Numbered from the stretch's first letter, positions 33,335 to 44,505 are shown. The stretch is 64,000 nucleotides of DNA from Spodoptera frugiperda (GCF_023101765.2 NC_064232.1:7123933-7187932), one strand, 5' to 3'. A program made the numbers and translations. The notes: generated by a model not told the origin, from the sequence alone.

Positions 33335-33640
33335 AGTGTGAGAGAGCCATGCTTCGGCACTGCTGGGCCGGCTCGACCGGAGTGATACTACGGCCGAGCA
33401 GAAAACCGACGTGAAACAACGCTTGCGTTGTGTGAGTGAGGTTACCGGAGACCCAATTCCTCCCTTTTCAATTTTCCCAATCCCCGATTCCCCAACAACC
33501 CTTAAATTCCTAACCCCCAAAAGGCCGGCAACGCACTTATAACGCCTCTGGTGTTACAAGTGTCCATGAGCGGCGGCGATTGCTTACCATCAGGTGATAC
33601 GTTCGCTCGTTTACCGGCTTATACCATAAAAAATAAAACA
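33335..33640 (+). repeat. SINE-A copy, full length (good reference)
   Basis: AAGTGTGAGAGAGCCATGCT at the 5' end, then GGCTCGACCGGAGTGATAC, the CAATCCCCGATTCCCCAAC module and GGCGGCGATTGCTTACC. It ends CTTATACCATAAAAAATAAA. This plus-strand copy fixes the family's 5'-3' direction. Confidence 0.8.
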
Positions 33641-33847
33641 ACAAGAAACTACACGTGTCTTCTAAATCACAAAGATTTTACATTCTAAATCCGCGGGACA
33701 TTCTCTAAATCTATTTTAAAATTGTACTCCATGCTTCTTGTCAAATTTACTCTTGGCAAATACTTCTACAGTTGTTTTTTTATATATTTTCACTTCTAAA
33801 CGTATCTTTGTCATTTATTTTGTTATATTATGTAAGATTATGGTTGT

Positions 33848-33885
33848 TACTGCCTCGTTGGTCGAGTGGTCGCAAATGCGTGTGG
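33848..33885 (+). repeat. SINE-C head fragment
   Basis: ACTGCCTCGTTGGTCGAGTG followed by GTCGCAAATGCG; only the A-box part is present. Confidence 0.45.
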
Positions 33886-33924
33886 TCCAGAGGTTTAAGA
33901 CACCCGTTTCCGTCCTACCAACGG

Positions 33925-34460
33925 CAAGTACCAATGTGACTTTTTCCAAGTTATATGTACTTTCTAAGATTATTTAGACACCACTGACAAACGGTAAAAT
34001 CATCGTGAGGAAACCTTACAATTTCTGATTATAAGTTTTTTTTTTTTATGAAACAAGCCGGTAATCGGGCAGACGTATTACCTGATGGTAAGCAATCGCC
34101 GCCGCCCATGGACACCAGTGAAACACCAGAGGCGTTACAAGTGCGTTACCGGCTTTTTGGGAGTTAGGAATTTAAGGGTTGTTGTTCGGGAATCGGGGAT
34201 GGGGAAGATTGGGAAGGGGGGAATTGGGCCTCCGGTAACCTCACGCACACAACGAAACACAACGCAAGCGTTGTTTCACGTCGGTTTTCTGTGAGGCCGT
34301 GGTATCACTCCGGTCGAGCCGGCCCATTCGTGCCGAAGCATGGCTCTCCCACACTTGAAATCGTCAACCCGCATTGAGCAAGCGTGGTGATTAATGCTCA
34401 AACCTTCTCCGTTTGAGAAGAGGCCTTTGGTCAGCAGTGGCCACTTATAGGCTGTTGATG
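33925..34460 (+). repeat. repP copy split by SINE-A
   Basis: The left part GTACCAATGTGACTTTTTCC to TTTCTGATTATAAG and the right part GAAATCGTCAACCCGCATTG to CACTTATAGGCTGTTGATGA are consecutive in repP. SINE-A (34036-34357) lies between them. Confidence 0.65.
34036..34357 (-). repeat. SINE-A copy inserted in repP
   Basis: Runs from the T-run and ATGAAACAAGCCGGTAATCG to GAAGCATGGCTCTCCCACAC. It interrupts repP cleanly, so it is younger than that copy. Confidence 0.75.
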
Positions 34461-34564
34461 ATGTGATACTTTTAGAAAGAAAAATTCTTTAGTAATCCCA
34501 CGAATCTATCACTAAAATAACATCATATCGCTTGCACTGACAACCACAAAAACCTACTTAAAAG

Positions 34565-34812
34565 TAAAGTCAAAGTCAAAATTATTTATTTCAAATAGGA
34601 AGGCACTTTTGAACGTCAAAGCAAATATAATAATATTAATAACGTCTGTCTGTCGGTCAGTAATCTAATTACTCTATTTGCTCGTTCCAAAGTGTAGATT
34701 CCTATGGAGAAGAACGAGCAAGAAACTCCATAGGTTACTCTTTTTCAATCAGATTCACAATACAATACTTGGTTACATTGTTTCGATTACTTCAACTATG
34801 TGAGAACAATGT
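34565..34812 (-). repeat. repE copy, near full length
   Basis: Minus strand reads from ACATTGTTCTCACATAGTTG to ATAAATAATTTTGACTTTG. It has the inverted pair ACTCCATAGG/CCTATGGAG inside and the variable tail of GACTTT units. Confidence 0.65.
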
Positions 34813-35069
34813 AAAACTAATATTCAGTCAAAGTGATGTTCTTTTGTTTATAGGTTAACACAGTTGTACATGCATTTTTGTCGGAACGTTGGCACCAATG
34901 CATGTGAATGACTTATGTGTTTGTTTCCAAATATCCTAATACCAACACAACAGGTTGATCACCTTTACTCCCACAGTACTAATAGAATCTTTGATGAAAT
35001 GATTCACATAAGAAATACTATTATTTTTGCCATTAAAAAGCGTTAGAAAGCACTCTAACATTTATTTTA
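34813..35069. other. AT-rich spacer
   Basis: No recognisable feature. Confidence 0.35.
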
Positions 35070-35250
35070 AATGTTGCCCCCACATTAGGATTGTCTCCTG
35101 TGTCGTGGGTGCGTTTACAAAAATACAAGTTCACATACACATGACACCCAGACCCGAAACAACAATTTGTGGATCACACAAAGAGTTGCTCCGTGTGGGA
35201 ATCGACCCGCTATACGTTGTGCGGCAGCCGCTTGCCCAGCCACCACCAAC
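35070..35250 (-). repeat. SINE-B copy
   Basis: TGTTGCCCCCACATTAGG to GCCCAGCCACCACCAACAAC. The B box lost a base (GGGTCGATTCC on the minus strand). Confidence 0.7.
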
Positions 35251-36007
35251 AACAATAATAAGTTCATATCAAAATAATCTAACTTAATGTTCACAACATT
35301 GTAAACAGCTTACATGTTACATAGTACACAAGAAGATGACGAGACATATATGGCAAGGATTGGCTGCAAAATGGTTTAAACAGAGAGGAGTGGAAGGAGG
35401 GTAGGGAGGCCTTTGCCCTGCAGTGGGACGATCATGGCTGAAATCTAAATCTTACATATAAGATATCTATTAAGATAATTTAGTTTAGAACTTGTGGTAC
35501 TGGCTTCTAATATTGTATATCAGTAAGTGGGTAACCTATCAATACTAACAATAAAATATGTAGATATTTATTACTTTTTAGTTAATGATTTTGTTTTTAC
35601 ATTTTGAAGTGGGTTTTCGAACACATAAAACGCCGTAAGGAGCAAAAGTGACTGGCGCTACTACTGGACTTAGAATTTACCTTCAACATTTTTTTGTTGG
35701 CAGCCAAAGTCTTAAACGCAGTGCTCTTACATATAAACATACATCATATCGTCACACCTATCTCCATATTGGGGTAGGCAGAGACACCAAAAACACGATT
35801 CTGACATACATCTTTCGCTTCATCAACATTCACCAATCACTTCACACATACGTCAATTGAGATATACTATTTGTCACGTCAATTACTGACAAAGAAAGGC
35901 AAAACAAATACGTCATATACCTGCTTACCCCCACGTTTAGAACAATGCTTGAACCTAATGTAGGTCGTTGGTCATTGTACTCCAAATGAGTCAAATTATT
36001 TGGGACA
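35251..36007. other. spacer with short LINE-like remnants
   Basis: Contains a decayed dispersed word at 35640-35710 shared with 39940-40030 (CTTCAACATTTTTTTGTTGG). CATATCGTCACACC near 35745 resembles a LINE/SINE tail. No gene supported. Confidence 0.35.
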
Positions 36008-36300
36008 TTTTTTTATGGTATAAGCCGGTAAACGAGCTGACGGATCACCGGATGGTAAGCAATCGCCGCTGTACATGGACACTTGAAACACCAGAGGCGT
36101 TGCAAGTGCTTTGCCGGCTTTTTGGATGGTTAGGAATTTAAGGATTGTTGGGCAATTCAATTGGGAATGGGGTTAATTGGGCCTCCGGTAACCTCACTCA
36201 CACAACGCAAGCGTTGCTTCACGTCGGTTTTCTGCTCGGCCGTGGTATCACTCCGGTCGAGCCGGCCCAGCAGTGCCGAAGCATGGCTCTCCCACACTTG
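36008..36300 (-). repeat. SINE-A copy, near full length
   Basis: TTTTTTTATGGTATAAGCCG to GAAGCATGGCTCTCCCACAC, with a shortened GGGAATGGGG module. Confidence 0.75.
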
Positions 36301-36811
36301 GTCATTTCGATTTTTGTAGCAACACTTGCTACGGGCTACGAGATTACTACGAAGTGCTACGGTGTACTACGGCGGACCTCTACAGTGACATTTTCAGTGT
36401 TTCAGTATTCGTAGCTATTACTTGAGATATGGACGTTTTATAGGATAGTCAACCCTTTTCCTATACAGAAGAATAGATAAATATTTTTTTCAGTAGATGT
36501 TTTTACAACGGGTAAAAGGTATTTTTGTAATAACTATCGTGATTCGTGAGACATACTAAATCACGGTTTACTCACGTAAATTAATCGAGAAAAGCTCCTA
36601 ATTAAGAGAGAAATGTAGCTAGCTTTAAATACATTACGAATTTATAAAATGTAAGTGGTAAGTCACATCAATTGCATTGCGGAATGAGGTGAGCGATGAT
36701 CCAGGTGACCGAGACGTAAAGTTATCAGCATAAGTGGACTGTACAGACTTCTGCCGTCAAACTATTATAAAAATTTGGTGGGTATATACTATTTTTTTAA
36801 AAACATTGCCC
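36301..36811. other. spacer with short CTACG repeats
   Basis: 36318-36390 is rich in CTACG/GCTACG words (GCTACGGGCTACGAG, CGAAGTGCTACGG). No gene structure found. Confidence 0.35.
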
Positions 36812-36880
36812 CACCCCGTTCCTACTCCTGCTTTTCGAGCCGGAGCCCCGGTAAACCGCTAGGTAGTCCGCAGCTCCGAC
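36812..36880 (-). repeat. SINE-D 5' fragment
   Basis: CCACCCCGTTCCTACTCCTG to GGTAGTCCGCAGCTCCGAC. Confidence 0.6.
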
Positions 36881-37252
36881 GCAAATGTAGTGTAGAGTGT
36901 CCTCTAGCTTGGTAGAGGGGACCGTGTTTACTCCTGAGCAATAACTGACAAAATCTCAAGCCCCATATCACTAAACATTTTAATATCAACACCATCCAAA
37001 TTAACTGTTTTGCCTAAATACAAAATCGAACTTCGTACTTCAACAACCGCAAACCGCAAGGTCAATGAAGCAGTTAATCAATTTGTAGAACATAAATAGT
37101 ATCTTAGTAACAGCTAGTTACCTCGATAATCTTTGTTTACAGTAAAACATAGCATATATATAAACAGTATTATAGTATCGCCAGTTACGTAAGTATCGCC
37201 TGAGCGTCGAGGTAAACGAACACATAAATCAAAATATATGTATAGAAAATTA

Positions 37253-38126
37253 TCACATGTAAACAGCAGCTCATGTAGTGTAGATGTCCAGTCAACAAGG
37301 ATGTAGCGTGGACTGTCCAGGCGACACACGTACTTAGGTATCGTCATGAGCTAATGTTCACATGTAAACAGCAGCTCATGTAGTGTAGATGTCCAGTCAA
37401 CAAGGATGTAGCGTTGACTGTCCAGGCGACACACGTACTTAGGTATCGCCATGAGCTAATGTTCACATGTAAACAGCAGCTCATGTAGTGTAGATGTCCA
37501 GTCAACAAGGATGTAGCGTGGACTGTCCAGGCGACACACGTACTTAGGTATCGTCATGAGCTAATGTTCACATGTAAACAGCAGCTCATGTAGTGTAGAT
37601 GTCCAGTCAACAAGGATGTAGCGTTGACTGTCCAGGCGACACACGTACTTAGGTATCGCCATGAGCTAATGTTCACATGTAAACAGCAGCTCATGTAGTG
37701 TAGATGTCCAGTCAACAAGGATGTAGCGTAGACTGTCCAGGCGACACACGTACTTAGGTATCGTCATGAGCTAATGTTCACATGTAAACAGCAGCTCATG
37801 TAGTGTAGATGTCCAGTCAACAAGGATGTAGCGTGGACTGTCCAGGCGACACACGTACTTAGGTATCGTCATGAGCTAATGTTCACATGTAAACAGCAGC
37901 TCATATAGTGTAGATGTCCAGTCAACAAGGATGTAGCGTGGACTGTCCAGGCGACACACGTACTTAGGTATCGTCATGAGCTAATGTTCACATGTAAACA
38001 GCAGCTCATGTAGTGTAGATGTCCAGTCAACAAGGATGTAGCGTGGACTGTCCAGGCGACACACGTACTTAGGTATCGTCATGAGCTAATGTTCACATGT
38101 AAACAGCAGCTCATGTAGTGTAGATT
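37253..38126 (+). repeat. 105-bp palindromic satellite, array 4 (about 8.3 units)
   Basis: The longest array. Units 1-4 alternate GCGTGGACTG with GTATCGTCATG and GCGTTGACTG with GTATCGCCATG, an exact 210-bp dimer repeated twice. Unit 5 has GCGTAGACTG and units 6-8 have GCGTGGACTG. The array ends in a partial unit at TAGTGTAGATTGTCC. Confidence 0.95.
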
Positions 38127-38469
38127 GTCCGATGCACTAAATGCAGTGAGGTAGTCTGTGATTTCTAATAATAATGGTATCAAAACATTATAATTTATGA
38201 AGTGCTGAGAGTATGTACTTATCTAAATTGAGCATTTGGATGTAGTTTGTAGTATATTAATAGTTGTTTTGTTGATTCGGAATAGAATAGAATGTGCATC
38301 TCTTACTTTGATGTTATTTTCTGAAATGTTGCACATTCCTGCTATGTTCCTCGGCAATGCATCTTTACTGCCATGATAAAAACCTAACTTAATACACTAT
38401 TAACTCTAGTTTTGAGTATTTTATATAAGAGGCATGCCTGTTGCTTTACACCAGATAAATGATACACAA
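38127..38469. other. AT-rich spacer
   Basis: Nothing recognisable. Confidence 0.35.
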
Positions 38470-38755
38470 TGATACGGGTGCTATGAAGATGTAATAGCTA
38501 AGCTGTGAAACTATGTGATCGTTTCCACTGATTATATTATAGCTATATAGCTGCTCGAGTATGCGTTAAATCGCAATGAATCGCATACTCGAGCCAGCGA
38601 TCCATAACACGCATGTTTCCATATAAAAACATAGCTTAGTTGAGTCCGTTTTCACCAGTGCTAAGCTATGTGTACCAATAAATATGATTGGTGGAAGCCA
38701 AACGCATCCACAGCAACGTGGCATAGCACATCTCTGGTGGAAAAGCACCGAAGCT
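38470..38755. repeat. repF copy
   Basis: CTATGAAGATGTAATAGC, CTCGAGTATGCG, GCATACTCGAGC and GCATAGCACATCTCTGGTGG with GAAAAGCACCGAAGC. CTCGAGTATGCG...CGCATACTCGAG is a local hairpin. Confidence 0.5.
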
Positions 38756-39062
38756 GCTGAATTCAGAGACTTTCAATTATTACTTACTTAAACTAATTCC
38801 TTAGCAACGATTTTATTCCGAAAACAATTGCTAAAGACTGGGTTAAGTAACCATTAAATGCTTGAATACAGCGGGCGGTCAGTCCTTTAAAAACATCATA
38901 ATAGTTTGCCAAAACAGTTGTCTGTCTGTCTGTGACCGGATTACTCGTGATGAATGATTGTATTTTATGATTACTATGTGCCAAACTGTATTTTAAAACT
39001 ATAACTAGGTTTAAATTCTTGGTTTTATTCACTGTCTTTGAGAAATCAGTACATAGGTCATG

Positions 39063-39168
39063 TGCGGCGCCAGTGGATGCAGGTGGCAGCTTGTCGTTCT
39101 ACGTGGAGGACTAAGGGGGAGGCCTTTGTTCAGCAGTGGACGTCTTCCGGCTGATGATGATGATTAGG
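39063..39168 (+). repeat. RTE-type LINE 3' end, 5'-truncated
   Basis: GATGCAGGTGGCAGCTTGTC, CTACGTGGAGGACTAAGG and GCAGTGGACGTCTTCCGG, then TGATGATGATGATT. This is the same terminus as the RTE fragment inside the hAT composite, in opposite orientation. Confidence 0.65.
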
Positions 39169-40504
39169 TGGTTCAGTTATGACCTCTGAGTTTGTTTCGG
39201 CATTTCTTCTCAGAGTAGTCCGTTAGGAAATGCCGACCTCATCTAGATTTCTTTTTATAATTTTTGACGTGTAAAAGTGCTCTTTTGTAGCCTATTTACA
39301 GAAAAATTAAATCATTTCATTTCAATCAATCATTTCAATTCCATAATATGAAAGCGAAAGTATTTTTCCGTCTAGATCAATGAGGCATTATTAATATATT
39401 AGCTTTTTAATAAAACCAATATACTGTAAGAACATCGTAGATTGATAAAGAATAGGATTGTTTTCCAACAATAAGAATCGGACGACATTCGTTTTGATTA
39501 GAGATTTTCAAAAATTGACAAGTTTGAAATTATCAAAGGAACAGGCAATAAGGTCATACATATACACATAGTTCTTATAATGTCAACATACTAAACAATT
39601 CACAATCACTAAAACCCTGCTGACAGGACCTAATTCTACAACAACGCCATCTACTCAACGCAAAAACGATAACATAATAATTGAAAACTTACACATGCAC
39701 GTATTTATTTAAATTTTCTGCACAAATGTACAAATTCTTAGTTTTATTTCATTTAATATTTCATATCATTATGTAAAATACCATCTTATTCTGTACAAAT
39801 ACTAAAAGAAGAAAACTTTCGTTTGTTTGTATTGAATATGCTCCGAAACTACTGGACCGATGGAACAATATTTTCACTATTACAAAGCTTGATTTTCAGA
39901 GATTACTATGTAATTTTTTTTAAGATTTAACAATTAACACATTAAACGCCATGGGGGGCTTAAGTGACCGGTACTAGTGAAGGATTTGCCTTCAACAGAT
40001 TTTTGTTGGCAGTCAAAGTTTTAAAGGAGATATTTAAACGTTATTAATTCCTCAGTAGTTATTAATCACTACATAATATAAAACAAAGTCGCTTTCTCTG
40101 TCCCTATGTCCCTTTGTACGCTTAAATCTTTAAAACCACGCAACGGATTTTGTTGCGGTTTTTTTAATAGATAGAGTGATTCAAGAGGAATGTTTATATG
40201 TATAATACATGCATAATATATCACAATTGCACCCATGCGAAGCTGGGGCGCGTCGCTAGTATTATAAAGCTTTAGTAAGATAAAACAAAAACTGCAGATG
40301 CTCAGTAGTTATCGTAAAAACATCAGCGTCTTGTATCGCGTTGGAGTGGGATCGTGTGCAAGATTTCAGAGAGATAATTCCCGTTATAAATAAACTTAAA
40401 CTTTATTACGTACACAATAAAATAGAATTTCCTTTTCCAACACTAATATTGCTGTTTTATTTTTCGCGAGTAAGCCATAAAGAAGAATACTTAAGCACTT
40501 ATTT
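39169..40504. other. AT-rich region, no supported gene
   Basis: Contains a short dispersed repeat at 40080-40265 (GTCCCTTTGTACGCTTAAAT, GATAGAGTGATTCAAGAGG), found in reverse near 16380-16530. No exon with splice signals was found. Confidence 0.4.
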
Positions 40505-40850
40505 TGAAAGAAAGTTTGTGTGTTATTATAGCGAAAACTGCTAGATAGATTTTGATGAAACTTCGTATAGATATAGATTGATATCCACACCAAATTTTGA
40601 CATAAGTTAAACATTTCCAATAAGTATAATTTTCACATGATAACAGAAAAGAAAAAACACTTTTCTAAAATATATAGTTTAGTTCTGATCACATTTATGT
40701 GTCGTTTTAGCGAAAACAGCTCAATCAATTTCGATAAAATTCCGCATACATATAGATTAATATTAAGACCAAATTTTGACATATATAAAACATTTCCAAT
40801 AAATATAATTTTCACATAACAACAGAAAAGAAAAACTCTAAAATATGCCA
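40505..40850. repeat. ~179-bp tandem duplication
   Basis: GCGAAAACTGCTAGATAGAT at 40531 and GCGAAAACAGCTCAATCAAT at 40710 begin parallel segments. Both continue with GAT(A/G)AAA, a CGTATAGA/GCATACAT block, CAAATTTTGACAT and AACATTTCCAATAA. The diverged direct duplication explains the similar AT-rich minus-strand frames here. Confidence 0.6.
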
Positions 40851-40966
40851 TTTAAATCTAACACAGGAGAGATTTCAGTTGGAGAGAGGGTTTATAATTT
40901 AAATCTGTCACAGGGGATGATAATATGTTTAAAATAATTATGAAAAATAAAACAAAATACTTACTT

Positions 40967-41033
40967 ACCAATTCAAAATCATATTCCACACACAAAACAC
41001 AAGAACTGCAATGAAAATAGACAACTATTTATA
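40967..41033 (-). promoter_or_regulatory. candidate core promoter and mini first exon
   Basis: Minus strand: TATAAATAG at 41033-41025, then an initiator-like GCAGTTC about 26 nt downstream (41007). ATG at 40982-40980 is followed by only 14 coding nt (M-I-L-N plus TG) and a strong donor GTAAGTAAG at 40968. A very short first coding exon after a TATA promoter is typical of insect cuticular and other secreted-protein genes. No acceptor or second exon could be identified to the left, so the gene is not proven. Confidence 0.35.
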
Positions 41034-41058
41034 ACTTTAGTTCGCGAATGGCGTAGAG

Positions 41059-41066
41059 TATAAATA
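41059..41066 (+). promoter_or_regulatory. opposed TATA box
   Basis: TATAAATA on the plus strand, 26 bp from the minus-strand TATA box. It is followed by an unusually GC-rich block (GGCGGCGCGACCGGTGCTGC) for this AT-rich window. This may be a divergent promoter; no downstream exon was identified. Confidence 0.3.
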
Positions 41067-41694
41067 GGCGGCGCGACCGGTGCTGCCGCCGCCTCTAATA
41101 CTTCTGCCTATCCCGCGGCGCAAACTGAAACGAATTCGGGAAATATAAAATTACGGACGGGAATAGTGATGGGGATTGGATGTCGATAGATTTTCCTTGT
41201 TGACGTGACGGTTGTCTTTTTATTATGGATAGAATTGCAAGCGCAACTTAAGAAGTAGTATGTGTTCCTAAGGTTGATTTCGAAAATGTTGGACTAAGAT
41301 TTGACTTAAACTAGGTCAAAGTTAAATATGTGGTCTAGTCAAATTAAAATATTAATGATCGTGTGATATACTAGATATAGTAAATTAATGGGGAAAGCTC
41401 TACTAGTTTCGAGTCACAGAGGGACTCTTCATCGTGAGTAGCGCTCGCAGACGTAACGACGTCCCGTAGCCTATCTTTCTCCATTAATTTACGTACGTAC
41501 CCTGATTTTTAGTTAATTTAAATTATTAAAGACCAAAAAGGCGTTTGAGAGTCGAACAATAAAAAAATATGAAGTACTGTCGGTAAAATTCATGAAGTAA
41601 GTACAAAGAGGAGATCAGATGCCATAATGTGATTGTGCACTGTGACACAAAAATCGGCCCTGCCCAATGATATTATAAGTAAAAAGGTGTAGAG
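41067..41694. other. region downstream of the opposed TATA box
   Basis: GC-rich to about 41120, then AT-rich. Contains the short repeat seen at 15590 and 51150 (41395-41470, CTCTACTAGTTTCGAGTCAC). No exon supported. Confidence 0.35.
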
Positions 41695-41890
41695 ATTAAC
41701 GGAGGCCCAATTTCATCCTTTCTAAATATTTCCAATCCCTGATTCCCCAACAACCCTTTTAATTCCTAACACCAAAAGGCCGGCAACACACTTGTAACGG
41801 CTCTGGTGTTTCAAGTGTTCATGGTCGGTGGCGATTGCTTACTATCAGGTGATACGTCTATTCGTTTACGTTTTCGTGTTCCATAAAAAA
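41695..41890 (+). repeat. SINE-A 3' fragment
   Basis: GAGGCCCAATTTCATCC to TTACGTTTTCGTGTTCCATA and A-run; the 5' half is missing. Confidence 0.6.
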
Positions 41891-41954
41891 TAAAAAATAA
41901 ATAGTGAGAAGCGCACAGTTTTTTTTCTATCTCCTTGACAGAATATAAGTGTTA

Positions 41955-42185
41955 CATTGTTCTCACATAGTTGAAGTAATCGAAACAATGTAACCAAGAA
42001 TTGTATTGTGAATCTGATTGAAAAAGAGTAACCTATGGAGTTCTTCTCCATAGGAATCTACACTTTGGAACGAGCAAATAGAGCAACTAGAGGACTGACC
42101 GACAGACAGACGTTATTAATATTATTTTATTTGCTTTGACGTTCAAAAGTGCCTTCCTGATCTATGTAAAATAAATAATTTTGAC
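41955..42185 (+). repeat. repE copy
   Basis: ATTGTTCTCACATAGTTGAA to AATAAATAATTTTGAC. It has a deletion of the GCTCGTTCTT arm compared with 34565-34812. Confidence 0.65.
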
Positions 42186-42194
42186 TATGTAAAC

Positions 42195-42290
42195 GAAAAC
42201 GAAGTCATGATAAAAGTCTGCGTGCAGGAATTGAACCTGCTACACGTTGTGTGACAGGCGGTTGTCCAGCGCAACACGCCAACCATGCAG
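42195..42290 (-). repeat. SINE-B head fragment
   Basis: GTGCAGGAATTGAACCTGCT and GCCAACCATGCAGT on the plus strand. It contains the tRNA-like part only; the body is missing. Confidence 0.55.
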
Positions 42291-42689
42291 TAAAAATTCA
42301 TCTCAAATAGCTTTTATCGATAAATAAATCTATCGACTCACCCCAACACTAGACATCAAACACCTGGCATTGCCCAGCGCGTTCTCAGAAGCGATTGTTT
42401 ATTTTAGAAACACCATGTATACGTTATATTTTGTTTTTGTAACAACATGTATACAGTTCTCTTCACTTTCGTTTTCAATTGTTTTTTAGTTCTGTCGTGA
42501 CCCCGTATTTGGGGTAAAGGGGTCATTATGCACTGGGGTCAAAAACCTAGCTTCAAAATATAGAATATGTATTTTTTTAATGACATGTTTTTAATATTTT
42601 TTATCATTGTTGATGTTATAAATACTCTGCTTAGTTGGTTGAGTGAGTTGTCAGTGCGGAACAAGGTTTTTTGGGCTTGATTCCCGATA

Positions 42690-42790
42690 CATCGCATACT
42701 CGACCTTCGCATCTTCCTCGCACAGCTATATAGCTTAGTATCAGTGGAAACGGTCACATAGTTTCACAGCTTAGCTATTACATCTTTCGG
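42690..42790 (-). repeat. repF fragment
   Basis: CATACTCGACCTTCGC, CTTAGTATCAGTGGAAACGG and TTAGCTATTACATCTTT are the reverse complement of the repF start. A matching outer end (CATAGCACATCTCTGGTGG) appears separately at 43115. Confidence 0.5.
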
Positions 42791-42889
42791 TGCCGTAACT
42801 GCGGGCCTGCGGACGGCGAGCAAGGGTAGCTCGCAGTCACACCAGAACCAGATTGTTTCGTACGCGTCGCGTTCTGCGCGCGTCAAAGA

Positions 42890-43085
42890 GCCATCAGACC
42901 ACCACAGATGGGGCCCAGTAGGGCTGATGCCTGATCCGGAACTGCGGACTACCTAGTGGGTTTACCGGGACTCCGGCTCGAAAAGCAGGAGTAGGATTTG
43001 ATTGGATTTTAGTCAGTAAGAGTCTGACATTCCCTCGTCTAAGGTGACAGAAGTCATTGGATGAGTTTACTCCCACTACAAAAAA
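42890..43085 (+). repeat. SINE-D copy, full length
   Basis: GAGCCATCAGACCACCACAG to CCCACTACAAAAAA. It includes the ATGGGGCCCAGTAGGGCTGA leader. It is inserted between the two repF pieces at 42690-42790 and 43115. Confidence 0.7.
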
Positions 43086-43529
43086 GCTATTATATCTTCG
43101 TAGTATATCTCCATAGCACATCTCTGGTGGAAAAGCCCCTTAAACGTGACGTATCGTGATTATGTTAAAACTAACTACTACCGCGCGGTTTCACCCACTC
43201 TGCTTGGCTCCTATTGGTTATGATGTTATTATACCCTATAGCCTTCCTCGATAAATACTCTACTCAACACAAAAATAATTATTCAAATCGGACCAGTAGT
43301 TCTGGAGATTAGCGCGTCCAAACAAACAAACTCTTCAGCTTTATAATATTATTAGTATAGATTCTAGGTTTACTCTGCCTACCCCAGAATATGACCTTGC
43401 GATAATTTATATCACAAACAATAGTGATTGAGTTCCGAACAATCAACTCAGTAGATCGATTCAATCAATTTTATTGTGAACTAGTTTTAGACCGCGGCTT
43501 TACTCGCTTTGATACATAAGCACAAGGTG

Positions 43530-43770
43530 TTTTTTATGGAATAGGTGGTAAACGAGTAGACGGTTCACCTGATGGTAAGCGATCAGCGCCGCTCATGGAC
43601 ACCCGCAACACCAGAGGAGTCACAGGTGACTCAATAATTCCTCTAGCGTTCAAAGACAGTAACAGAGAGTAAAGTTCTCTAAGAAAAGGAGAATCCTCCG
43701 ACCAGGCGAGGTGATCGTGCCTGGCGGGCTTTCTGCCCAACTGTTGTTCGTTGGGATTTTCTATCCGTGT
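43530..43770 (-). repeat. SINE-A-related repeat with different 5' part
   Basis: Starts TTTTTTATGGAATAGGTGG and AAGCGATCAGCGCCGC like the SINE-A 3' part, then diverges into CAAAGACAGTAACAGAGAG and GGCGAGGTGATCGTGCC. That second part recurs inverted at 50580-50690, so it is a distinct subfamily. Confidence 0.5.
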
Positions 43771-43786
43771 TAATTCATTGACTGCA

Positions 43787-43975
43787 CGGTTGGCGCGGTG
43801 GCTGGGCAACTGGCTGCCGTGCAACGGGTAGTGGGTTCGATTCCCGCACGGAGCAACTCTTTGTGTGATCCACAAATTGTTGTTTCGGGTCTGGGTGTCA
43901 TATGTATATGAACTTGTATGTTTGTAAACGCACCCACGACACAGGAGAAAATACTAGTGTGGGGCAACGTTTAAA
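43787..43975 (+). repeat. SINE-B copy, full length
   Basis: TGCACGGTTGGCGCGGTGG, B box GGGTTCGATTCCCGCACGG, 3' end GTGTGGGGCAACGTTTA. It is one of the best-preserved copies, with intact A and B boxes. Confidence 0.8.
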
Positions 43976-44230
43976 AAATAAAAAAAAAATCGCATGTAAA
44001 CTTCACATGTGCGATGTAGGATTTATGACGTCATCCGTTGATTTGCTCGCCGACCGTCTATGTGCGACTTCTGTCATCTGTCATCTGTCACTTGTCAAGT
44101 GTCATACAGCGTGACATACCAACGTTTTTGTTATTAGTTAGGATGCATGCTAATGTCAGAACGATTGACTTTCAATCAGAACCAATTTATTTGTACTTGA
44201 AACCGTTCCAGTTTATGTATCATCATGTTT

Positions 44231-44505
44231 ATCTGCCTCGTTGGTCGAGTGGTCGCAAGTGCAACTGCTGGACAAGGGGTCTCCGGTTCGATTCCCGGGT
44301 TGGGCAAAGTATTGCTGGGCTTCTTTCAGCTTTTCGAAAATTTCTCAGTAGTAGCAAGGAGTCTGGAAATGTGTCCGGTATATGGTAATAGGCTCACCCC
44401 CTATTACATGGGACTTAACACAAAATAATGGTGAAGAATGGGTGTACATTGTATAGCGGTATTACGTGCCGTAATGTGCACCTCTGCCTACCCCTTCGAC
44501 GAAGT
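44231..44505 (+). repeat. SINE-C copy, full length
   Basis: CTGCCTCGTTGGTCGAGTGG head, CCGGTTCGATTCCCGGGTTG B box, GGTATATGGTAATAGGC, and end CTGCCTACCCCTTCGACG. Both promoter boxes are intact. Confidence 0.8.

Noticed and set aside
43534..43875. 113-codon minus-strand ORF
   Set aside because: It is built from SINE-B and a SINE-A subfamily; the same peptides recur at other repeat copies.
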